NCBI GenBank assembly: GCA_014801525.1
Contig: JAAVEB010000004.1
Location: 27,859 to 61,495 of the forward strand
Reading direction: 5' to 3'
DNA: 33,637 bases
Source of the DNA: Bacteroides sp.
GTDB taxonomy: Bacteria; Bacteroidota; Bacteroidia; Bacteroidales; Muribaculaceae
Positions 1 through 8,166 of the stretch are shown here, piece after piece (position 1 is the first letter of the stretch; every line of letters starts with the position of its first letter). The notes under the pieces are model-generated. The model ran no database searches and was not told the DNA's origin. It worked only from the letters and a program-made list of their open reading frames with translations. The translations under genes were made by a program, and so were the position numbers.

Positions 1-260
1 GAGTTGTCGGTAGCTTTCGCAAACCACAGAGCGCCGAGCCATGTGAGCGCGTCGGGATAGGTGACGTAGGTCGGAGCTTTTTCAGCGCGCGGATTTCCAA
101 ATCGGGTGTGGGGAGTGACGAGATATTTGTTGGCTATTAGGTTGCCGATTTCGACCGGATTGGCTCCCGCCGGAAAATCATGCCAATTTTTTTGTGCCGA
201 TAAATTGGCTGCTATTCCTGACAGAAGCAGCAAAATTACGGTTGGTTTAAAAATTTTCAT
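1..260 (-). CDS. Partial secreted glycoside hydrolase, GH88/GH105-like (N-terminus only; runs off the left edge)
   Basis: Reverse strand from ATG at 260 reads MKIFKPTVILLLLSGIAANLSAQKNWHDFPAGANPVEIGNLIANKYLVTPHTRFGNPRAEKAPTYVTYPDALTWLGALWFAKATDN: signal peptide plus a GH88/105-type N-terminus (TYPDxLTWLGALxFA). Confidence 0.7.
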   Translation of the reverse strand, partial: MKIFKPTVILLLLSGIAANLSAQKNWHDFPAGANPVEIGNLIANKYLVTPHTRFGNPRAEKAPTYVTYPDALTWLGALWFAKATDN

Positions 261-683
261 ATTATTTAATAAATTATTGTGAAAATTGAAATGCAAAAAA
301 TACAGACTTGTGACAATTATGTTTTTTAACACGAAATTGAACACATTTTTTCAAAAAGGCTATTGCGATTCCGCCAAAAATTATAAAATTTGTGGCAGCG
401 ATTCAAATTTGTTTTTTAAAGAGCTGCGTTGACATTTTGGCTTTACTGAGTGCAAGTGCCGGAGTTGATTTGCGGCACACCTTACACCGATATTATATTA
501 TAGCGTCATGTGATTATGGGTTGCGACGCTTTGATGTTTTTATTGATGCGACGGTGTCCCGCGGCAAGGAAATGTTTATTTGTTGTTGCCATGAAAACAA
601 GATTGTGCTGTTTCCTTGTTTAATCGCCGGCTAAAAAGATGTAAAAAATATTGTTGCCTAACTATTGTTTTGCGGACGGGCAA

Positions 684-724
684 CCCGCTCATTTCCACCA
701 TGATAGATGAATGGGATGTTTTTA
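684..724 (+). promoter_or_regulatory. Candidate terminator/attenuator hairpin in the long leader upstream of susC-like gene
   Basis: CCCGCTCAT (684-692) pairs imperfectly with ATGAATGGG (707-715), followed by a T-run (719-723); CGGG (677-680) can compete for CCCG (684-687). Confidence 0.3.
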
Positions 725-897
725 ATAGTTATGTGGACGATTTTTTAAATCCTTTTTAGAAAATTCATGTTTATTTGCATTTGGAAAATTAACCCTAACC
801 ATGTATAACATTATGATTAAAGCCAAGTGAACTCAGTAATTGAATGAAACGAAAAGTTTTATAGTAATTAATTTTAAGTCTAATAAAAGCAAATTTA

Positions 898-3800
898 ATG
901 AAACAGAAAGAATCCAGTACAAGAAGCGTGTCATGGCGAATCTTGTTGTGTCTGTTCAGCTTATTCATGAGCTTTAATATGTATGCTCAGAATATAACAG
1001 CGACAGGTACCGTGGTTGACCAAAATGGAGATCCACTAATCGGAGTATCCGTTACTGTTGTAGGATCGAAAGTTGGAACAGCCACTGACATTGACGGTAA
1101 CTTTACCGTTAAGTGTCCCGCAGGAGCTACTTTGCAGTTCAGCTACATCGGTTATAAGCCGGCTACCGAGAAAGCCTCTGCGACCAAAATGAATGTTGTT
1201 CTTAAAGAAGACACTCAAATGCTTGATGACGTAGTCGTGATCGGTTATGGCGCCGTTGCAAAGCGTGATGTTACCGGAGCGATTACCTCTATCGATGCCA
1301 AGAAGATTGAAGAGCGTCAGCCCACCGATATCTTTGAAGCTCTTCAAGGAGAGGTTCCGGGTCTTATGGTGTCGAATAATACGGGTGCTCCCGGTGAAAC
1401 CGGAACAATGGCTATCCGTGGTATTTCATCAATGAGCTCTGACGGTGCAAGTCCTCTTTATATTGTTGACGGTGTTGCTGTAAGCGATATCAGCACAATC
1501 AATCCTCAGGACATCCAGAGCATGGAGGTGTTGAAGGATGCGGCTTCGGCTGCTATCTACGGTTCTCGTTCTGCTGCCGGTGTGATCATCATCACAACTA
1601 AGCGCGGTCAGGAAGGCAAGCCGAAAATCAACATCCGTTATAGCCACAAGATCGAAAAGCTCGGACACAAAATTGACCAGGCTAACGCTAAGGAACGCTA
1701 TTTGTTTGAACAGAAGACCTCAGGTGGTCTTGCTCTAAGCAATGTTCAGACTGACTCTCTTAACCCCACAAGAACAGCTGACAATGACATGCTTGACCTC
1801 GTGACCCGCACAGCCCACACTAATGACGTGAGCCTCAACGTGAGCGGTTCTATCAAGGACAAGATGAACTATTATGCAAGTTTCGGTTTCCTCGATCAGC
1901 AGGGTATCGTGATCAACAGTAATTTCCGCCGTTTCAATATCCGCACTAACGTCGATTACAACATGACACCTGACTTTAAAGTGTCGACCAACGTTGAATT
2001 GGCTTATACCCAGCGTAATATTGTTGATGAAGGTATCATCTTGATGCAGGGTCTCCGTCGTCCGCCGGCAATGGCTCTTTACTTCCCCGACGGCTCATTT
2101 ATCTATTATAACGGCGGTCAGCGTAACCCCGTTGCCCAGGCTAAGGAAAGAACCAATGAGCGCAACCAGTATTCAATGCGTTTCACCGAGAAGGCTGAAT
2201 ACAAATTCCTCAAGAACTTCACTTGGGTAGGACAGGCTACAGGTCGCTACAATGTGACCCGCACTGACTATCTTAACACTGCAAAACTCTCCAACTCTAC
2301 TTCAGAGGGCCGCAACCAGGTTGCTCTTGCTCGTTATCTTGCCGCTGAAACTTACCTGACTTGGAATCAGCGATTCGGCAAGCATAATCCTTATGGAACA
2401 ATCGGTGCTTCTATCGAAGATTGGCGTGACGAGTCATTGAACATCTACGGTAGCGATCACGTGTCAGAAAGCATCATCACAAGTAACGCTTTCCAGACTC
2501 TTAACCTCACTAACACTCGTTCAAACTACTCAACCCACTCGATGGTCGGCTTCTTTGCCCGTGTAGGTTACTCTTATGACAGCAAGTACATTATCAATGC
2601 ATCTCTTCGTCGTGACGGATCTTCACGTTTCGTCGGCAATCGTTGGGGTTGGTTCCCTTCAGTTTCAGCATTGTGGCGTTTCTCTGCCGAGCCGTTCATG
2701 AAATGGAGCCGCGATTGGCTTGCTGACGCAAAGCTACGTTACAGTTATGGTGAAACCGGTGTGCAGAGTGTCGGCAACTACGATGCCATCAACACTTACA
2801 CCATCAGCCACTATTATAATGGTGTAGCTTCTGTTTATCAGAACAGCCGTCTTGCCAACGTGAACCTCTCTTGGGAGTCTTCAGCGATGAACAACGTCGG
2901 TATTGACCTTTCATTCCTCAACGGACGCATTTCATTCACTGCCGACTGGTATAACAAGGAAACTAAAGACCTTCTTGCCGATGAGCAGATTCCTACTGAA
3001 AACGGTGTGTCAAACATGCGCGTGAACTTCGGTTCAATCCGCAACCGCGGTGTCGAACTCTCGGTAAACGGTTATCCCATCCAGACTCGTAACTTCTCTT
3101 GGCAGACCGGTTTCAATATTTCATTCAACAAGAATGAGATTATCAAACTCGCCGATGGAAACTCTTACATCGAAGATAATAAATATTGGATTGAAGAGGG
3201 CGGACAGATCGGTCAGTGGTATGGCTACAAATATCTTGGCATCTATCCCTCTGACGAAGCTAACGCTTATGTCGTGAATCAGGACGGAACATTCGGCGAA
3301 CGCCTGAATCCCGTTTACGAGCGTGACCCCAACAACTATAACAACTGGGTATATGGTTCAAACGGCAAACCTCAGTTCTCTCACTATGAAACTTCCGACG
3401 GTCAGGTATATGAAGGCGAAGTCGGAAAGATGACAGCTCAGAACACTGTCGCTGTCGGTGGTGACGTTATCTGGGAAGACGTGAACCATGACGGTGTGAT
3501 CGGCGATGCTGACCGCCAGAAACTCGGTAGAGCTCTCCCGACCACTTATTTCGGATGGCAGAACACCCTTACTTATAAGGCATTCTCTCTGTCGTTCTCA
3601 TTCTACGGCAGCTTCGGAAATAAGATTTATAGCAAGATGACCTATGATATGAACCAGTTCTCGTCAAGCAACCACACTCCGCTTGCTCACTTTATCTATG
3701 CAATCTGGAAATACCAGGGTCAATACACCAGCATGTATAAGGGCTCTAACGCGACTCAGGGTGTGAAGAATGCTCGCGAACTTTCTTCACAGTATCTCCA

Positions 3801-4047
3801 CTGCGGCGACTATCTCCGTCTTGATAACGTGAGATTCACTTACCGCATGCCTCGCAAGATTTCTTCCAAGTTCCTTGCTTCTGACTTCAACGTCTACATC
3901 TATGGAAAGAATCTTGCCACCTGGACTAAATATCCCGGATTTGACCCGTCAAATATCTCTAACAGCAATCCGTTGCGTCCCGGTATTGACAGCGGCCGTT
4001 ATCCTCGTTCGAAAGAACTCGGTTTTGGATTTAACGTAACATTCTAA
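898..4047 (+). CDS. SusC/RagA-family TonB-linked outer membrane protein
   Basis: Signal peptide, carboxypeptidase-regulatory-like domain (ATGTVVDQNGDPLIGVSVTV), plug (DDVVVIGYGAVAKRDVTGAI ... SPLYIVDG ... MEVLKDAASAAIYGSRSAAGVIIITTKRG) and C-terminal barrel ending in FNVTF. Confidence 0.97.
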   Translation: MKQKESSTRSVSWRILLCLFSLFMSFNMYAQNITATGTVVDQNGDPLIGVSVTVVGSKVGTATDIDGNFTVKCPAGATLQFSYIGYKPATEKASATKMNVVLKEDTQMLDDVVVIGYGAVAKRDVTGAITSIDAKKIEERQPTDIFEALQGEVPGLMVSNNTGAPGETGTMAIRGISSMSSDGASPLYIVDGVAVSDISTINPQDIQSMEVLKDAASAAIYGSRSAAGVIIITTKRGQEGKPKINIRYSHKIEKLGHKIDQANAKERYLFEQKTSGGLALSNVQTDSLNPTRTADNDMLDLVTRTAHTNDVSLNVSGSIKDKMNYYASFGFLDQQGIVINSNFRRFNIRTNVDYNMTPDFKVSTNVELAYTQRNIVDEGIILMQGLRRPPAMALYFPDGSFIYYNGGQRNPVAQAKERTNERNQYSMRFTEKAEYKFLKNFTWVGQATGRYNVTRTDYLNTAKLSNSTSEGRNQVALARYLAAETYLTWNQRFGKHNPYGTIGASIEDWRDESLNIYGSDHVSESIITSNAFQTLNLTNTRSNYSTHSMVGFFARVGYSYDSKYIINASLRRDGSSRFVGNRWGWFPSVSALWRFSAEPFMKWSRDWLADAKLRYSYGETGVQSVGNYDAINTYTISHYYNGVASVYQNSRLANVNLSWESSAMNNVGIDLSFLNGRISFTADWYNKETKDLLADEQIPTENGVSNMRVNFGSIRNRGVELSVNGYPIQTRNFSWQTGFNISFNKNEIIKLADGNSYIEDNKYWIEEGGQIGQWYGYKYLGIYPSDEANAYVVNQDGTFGERLNPVYERDPNNYNNWVYGSNGKPQFSHYETSDGQVYEGEVGKMTAQNTVAVGGDVIWEDVNHDGVIGDADRQKLGRALPTTYFGWQNTLTYKAFSLSFSFYGSFGNKIYSKMTYDMNQFSSSNHTPLAHFIYAIWKYQGQYTSMYKGSNATQGVKNARELSSQYLHCGDYLRLDNVRFTYRMPRKISSKFLASDFNVYIYGKNLATWTKYPGFDPSNISNSNPLRPGIDSGRYPRSKELGFGFNVTF

Positions 4048-4052
4048 CAATC

Positions 4053-5654
4053 ATGAAATTAAAATCATATATCACATTAGCGGGCGTTGCGCTTGGAATG
4101 ACTCTTACTTCATGTAATGACTTCCTTGACCGCGAGCCTATAAGCGACCTTTCAACAGGTATATACTGGAAGACTGAGGCTGATATCAAGACCTGGAACG
4201 CCGGTATGTACTACGGTCTGCAATCAACACTTCAAACCAATCTTTATTCTTGGGGCGATCTCCGCTCGGGAGTGTTCAATCCTTCAGGAACAAGCTATGA
4301 CAAGGCTATCCTTTATAACGGTTTGACTTCTTCCCACGGCACTACCAGCTGGACTAACCTCTATGCCACCATCTATCGCGCCAACGCAGGATTGAAGCAT
4401 ATCCCTGAAACAGGACTCGGTCCCACGGTGATCAATCCTTATCTTGGTCAGGCTTACACGATGCGCGCCTTGATGTATTTCTATGCGATCCGTGTGTGGG
4501 GCGATGTGCCTCTGATTCTTGAGCCTTACGAGGACAACTCTACTCAGGAGAAGTATTATCCGCGCACTGATGTTGCCACTATCCTTGAGCAGATCCTTGA
4601 GGACCTCGACAATGCTGCCGAGTGCTTCGGACCTGAGACAAACATGGCTAACTCTAATAAGTATTATCTTAACCGTGGCGCCGCTCAGGCTATCAAAGTG
4701 GACGTGCTCATGTGGGCTCACCGTTATGATGACGCTAAGCGCGAGGCTAAGAACCTTATTGACCGCTATGGCTATCAGATGGAGCTTGACACTCAGAAAT
4801 ATTTCGATATGTTCCGTCGCTCTCCTCTGTCGCCCGTCAGCGCTTCTGACACTGAAATTATTTTCAGCATGTATTGGGACTTTAACGAATATGGAAACGG
4901 TCTCGGATTTGCTCAGTACTTCGCTTCAGGCTCTAACACTATTCCTTACAAGTTGTCAAAAGCTACTTACAACAAGGTGCTTCCGATGACCAAGACCAAT
5001 GCCGACGTGCGCGCTTCTATGATTCTCGACACATTGAAGATGAGCGCCTCTTGCAAGGATCAGTTGAAGGTGACCGAGTATACCCTTGACGAGGACAGCT
5101 ATGGCGTGACAAACGTGATTCCGGCATGTCCTAAATTCTCATCCCACGATGCGACAGCAAATGACGGAGCAGGCGGCTACTCTTATCTTGTGAACAAGGA
5201 GTGTGACTATCACGTGCCCCTTTACCGCTTGGCTTACATCAAGATGCTTTATGCCGAGGCTCTCGTGATGACAAATGATAATGTTCAGGAGGCGATCGAT
5301 ATCGTCAATGAACTCCGCACCCGCGCCGGCAACTCTGATCTTGTGTCGCTCGCCGACTATCCTACCCAGACCGATCTTATCAAGCTTCTTCTTGACGAGG
5401 GTATCATGGAATTCTGGTGTGAAGGAAAGCACTGGTTCAATCTCGTGCGCACCCGCATGGTGAAAGAGTATCTCGATCCCATCTATCAGAGCCTTGGTGA
5501 CGACGCGATCGCAGAAGGCTTCGACTATGGCGTGGCTGATCCGGGTCCTGACCACATTGGCGGTTACGGTCGTATGTTGTGGCCTTTGAATCAGGATGTA
5601 TTCCGCAAGAATCCCTATATGAAGGGTAATCAGAATCGTCCTTATGACGAATAA
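4053..5654 (+). CDS. SusD/RagB-family nutrient-binding outer membrane lipoprotein
   Basis: Lipobox (MTLTSC), DFLDREPISDLS, AYTMRALMYFYAIRVWGDVPLI motif, placed directly after SusC. Confidence 0.97.
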   Translation: MKLKSYITLAGVALGMTLTSCNDFLDREPISDLSTGIYWKTEADIKTWNAGMYYGLQSTLQTNLYSWGDLRSGVFNPSGTSYDKAILYNGLTSSHGTTSWTNLYATIYRANAGLKHIPETGLGPTVINPYLGQAYTMRALMYFYAIRVWGDVPLILEPYEDNSTQEKYYPRTDVATILEQILEDLDNAAECFGPETNMANSNKYYLNRGAAQAIKVDVLMWAHRYDDAKREAKNLIDRYGYQMELDTQKYFDMFRRSPLSPVSASDTEIIFSMYWDFNEYGNGLGFAQYFASGSNTIPYKLSKATYNKVLPMTKTNADVRASMILDTLKMSASCKDQLKVTEYTLDEDSYGVTNVIPACPKFSSHDATANDGAGGYSYLVNKECDYHVPLYRLAYIKMLYAEALVMTNDNVQEAIDIVNELRTRAGNSDLVSLADYPTQTDLIKLLLDEGIMEFWCEGKHWFNLVRTRMVKEYLDPIYQSLGDDAIAEGFDYGVADPGPDHIGGYGRMLWPLNQDVFRKNPYMKGNQNRPYDE

Positions 5655-5681
5655 TCATTAATAAACAAAGGAATAATTATC

Positions 5682-6395
5682 ATGAAATATTTGAAATATA
5701 TATTGATTCTTCCGTGTCTGTTCTCGATGGTAGCATGCGGGCTGGATTATCAGAAGGATCATGAGTATAAGGCGCGCCCTTCATCTAATGAAATCCACAT
5801 GAACGCGTGGGATTATTTGAATAGCCGTCCTGATATATTCTCTACCCTCATCGAGGGTATTGAATATGCCGAGATTGACAAGTCGGTCTTCACTGAACCG
5901 GGAAATACTTATCTTCTGCTGACCAACAACGCTCTCAGCGACTGGGAAGCTAACGGCAACTGCTACTGGAACCGCAATAAGGTTCAGACAGTCTATGAGG
6001 GGCAACCCATGGAAATCCGCGCGGTGACCTGGAATCAGTATCCCAAGGAGCAGGTGCGCGAACTTATCCTTTATCACATCCTTAAAGGAGAATGGTCATA
6101 CCATAACATTTCAACCGATACAAAATGGTATGAAACAAAGGGTAACGGCAGCTTTACCTATACCGACCGCAACGGCGTGACTCAGGAGGGGGACACCGCT
6201 GTGATTTCAATGGTAATCAGAATGGTGCGTGAAGCTCCCATTCAGCTTAACAACTGGGAATGGAACTATCGCGGAGTATTGAGTGAAACAACCGGTTCAT
6301 TGCGCTCTTCCAACATGAAGGCTACCAATGGCTATATCCATGTCACTGACTACTATCTCGACCGTCCGACTCGCGCTTTCTTGGAACTTGAATAA
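5682..6395 (+). CDS. Fasciclin (FAS1)-like domain lipoprotein
   Basis: Lipobox SMVAC; MNAWDYLNSRPDIFSTLIEGIEYAEID ... YLLLTNNALSDW ... ELILYHILKGEWS ... ATNGYIHVTDYYL resembles FAS1 architecture. Confidence 0.7.
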   Translation: MKYLKYILILPCLFSMVACGLDYQKDHEYKARPSSNEIHMNAWDYLNSRPDIFSTLIEGIEYAEIDKSVFTEPGNTYLLLTNNALSDWEANGNCYWNRNKVQTVYEGQPMEIRAVTWNQYPKEQVRELILYHILKGEWSYHNISTDTKWYETKGNGSFTYTDRNGVTQEGDTAVISMVIRMVREAPIQLNNWEWNYRGVLSETTGSLRSSNMKATNGYIHVTDYYLDRPTRAFLELE

Positions 6396-6409
6396 TAAAA
6401 TCGTGAATC

Positions 6410-7390
6410 ATGAAAAAGAATATTTTATACATATTGATGATGGTTGTGATGCTTGCCTCTTGTAAAGATGACGGCGAGGTTACAATCCATTCATTGAACA
6501 CTTTCGGAAATAAAGTGAGCCGTAATGACAAGGTGAAAGTGTTTGTTTCGGTGGAAACTTCCGATGAGCTTGAAACTACTTATAGCTGGGGATGCGACGG
6601 TGGAAATTTCACAAACTATGACGGACTTTTCCAGAATGTTTGGGTTGCTCCCAACGAACCCGGCGAGTATGAACTGTGGGTTACCGTGAAATGTGACGGG
6701 AAGAAAGAGACCCGTCGCGCGAAGATGACGGTGACTGACGAACTTTATTTCCGCGACTTTGAGACTCCTTACTATAATGACGGATACACGGCAAATAGTA
6801 TGACAGTGGCTCAGAGCAACGGTACCGCCCGTCTCACATCAAGCAACGCCAACGGCCGCTGGCGCATTGTTTGGATCAATAAATTGGCTGAAGACGTGAA
6901 AATTCCCCATTCTCAGCAGATTACTTATAAGTGGGACACTGTGGACAAGACCAACGACCAGTTCCGTCAGCGTTTCAAATTCAATAACACTAACAAGGAT
7001 TATGTTTACCTTGACTACGTGCAGTTTGAAACTCGCTTCACTACAGGCGAAGGCGCTTGGACCATTCAGGCTTATAACTCGAATCGCGGCGGAACGGTGT
7101 CGACTACCGTAGCTGTTCCCGGAACGCCGGTTAAGCTGGCTAAGAACGTCAATGCCATCGGCGCGATGTCGATTGACGCTAACTGGAATGCTTACTACTA
7201 TGTGGACGGTCAGTTGATCTCACAGATTGACTTGAACCCTATATTGGCTAATCTTGGTGTGACAAACTATACTAACGTCACTGTTCAGGAGTCGATGGTG
7301 AGCATGGCTAATAAGCTTCGCGTTTATCTTGACGACTGGTGTAATCTTGACAATGGTACAATTCTCACTGGAGAACCGATTGTTCGTTAA
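6410..7390 (+). CDS. Lipoprotein with PKD/Ig-like N-terminal domain and beta-sandwich (glycan-binding-like) C-terminus
   Basis: Lipobox LASC; SWGCDGGNFTNYDGLFQNVWVAPNEPGEYELWVTVKCDGK is PKD-like; position after SusC/D matches SusE/F-type surface glycan-binding proteins. Confidence 0.6.
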   Translation: MKKNILYILMMVVMLASCKDDGEVTIHSLNTFGNKVSRNDKVKVFVSVETSDELETTYSWGCDGGNFTNYDGLFQNVWVAPNEPGEYELWVTVKCDGKKETRRAKMTVTDELYFRDFETPYYNDGYTANSMTVAQSNGTARLTSSNANGRWRIVWINKLAEDVKIPHSQQITYKWDTVDKTNDQFRQRFKFNNTNKDYVYLDYVQFETRFTTGEGAWTIQAYNSNRGGTVSTTVAVPGTPVKLAKNVNAIGAMSIDANWNAYYYVDGQLISQIDLNPILANLGVTNYTNVTVQESMVSMANKLRVYLDDWCNLDNGTILTGEPIVR

Positions 7391-7408
7391 TACTTAAGGA
7401 ATTAAACG

Positions 7409-7451
7409 GGGTGTGTTATATTTGTTGAACGGTATAACACACCCTCTTTTT
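7409..7451 (+). terminator. Intrinsic terminator of the SusC/D operon
   Basis: Perfect 12-bp stem GGGTGTGTTATA (7409-7420) / TATAACACACCC (7433-7444) followed by TCTTTTT. Confidence 0.85.
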
Positions 7452-7467
7452 AATTAAGAAATTGACT

Positions 7468-8142
7468 ATGGGAAAAATGATTTTAATTCTGTCGCTGTTT
7501 CTTGTTTCTCTTTCTGCCGGAGCATATACGAAATTGGACGGTGTTGTAGTGAATGAGGAAGGGAAGGCTGTGAACAAGATTCCGATGAGGCTGAACGGCG
7601 AAATAAAGAATAAGAAAACAAATGCCAAGGGGGCTTTCAAGTTTAAGAAAGTTTTCGAGGGCGACACTCTGATGGTGTTTCCTGCCGACGGGCTTGTCGC
7701 AAAAATTCCGTTGCGCGAACTTCCGAAGATGACGATTTATATGGGCGTTAACGCTCTGCGCATGGAATATGACGGGGAGGGGACGACTGCGACGATAATG
7801 TATGAGGAGTATAAGCCTGTGGAATTTGATCCTAATGTGCTTACCCGCGATCAGATTCGCCGCTTTGAAACTTCCGATCTTATTGAGACTCTTCGCGGAC
7901 GCATCGCCGGTCTTATTATTGACGAGGATGAAAACGGTCCTGTGGCAAGAATGCGCGGAGTGACCTCGTCGACTAATTTTGAACCGCTTTTTGTTGTGGA
8001 CGGTGTTAAGTATAACTCATTGATGGACGTGAACAACTCAGTGAACATTGAAACAGTGGAGCGCATAGAAGTGCTTAAGGATGGTTCCGCCTATGGAATG
8101 GATGGCGCTAACGGAGCGATTATCATCACAACAAAAAGATAA
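7468..8142 (+). CDS. Barrel-less TonB-dependent receptor plug-domain protein
   Basis: Start set to ATG 7468 (the track ORF starts at TTG 7462). Signal peptide, carboxypeptidase-regulatory-like region, plug core (FEPLFVVDGVKYNS ... VERIEVLKDGSAYGMDGANGAIIITTKR) and stop exactly where SusC would enter the barrel. Confidence 0.8.
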   Translation: MGKMILILSLFLVSLSAGAYTKLDGVVVNEEGKAVNKIPMRLNGEIKNKKTNAKGAFKFKKVFEGDTLMVFPADGLVAKIPLRELPKMTIYMGVNALRMEYDGEGTTATIMYEEYKPVEFDPNVLTRDQIRRFETSDLIETLRGRIAGLIIDEDENGPVARMRGVTSSTNFEPLFVVDGVKYNSLMDVNNSVNIETVERIEVLKDGSAYGMDGANGAIIITTKR

Positions 8143-8166
8143 CACTCATTTTGCAATCTCTCCAAA

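Noticed and set aside
392-634. 80-aa ORF in the susC upstream region
   Set aside because: Non-ATG start, A/T-rich leader, no recognisable domain; more likely a chance ORF.
789-801. Telomere-like TTAACCCTAACC string upstream of susC
   Set aside because: Single short occurrence with no array; expected by chance in A/T-rich leader sequence.
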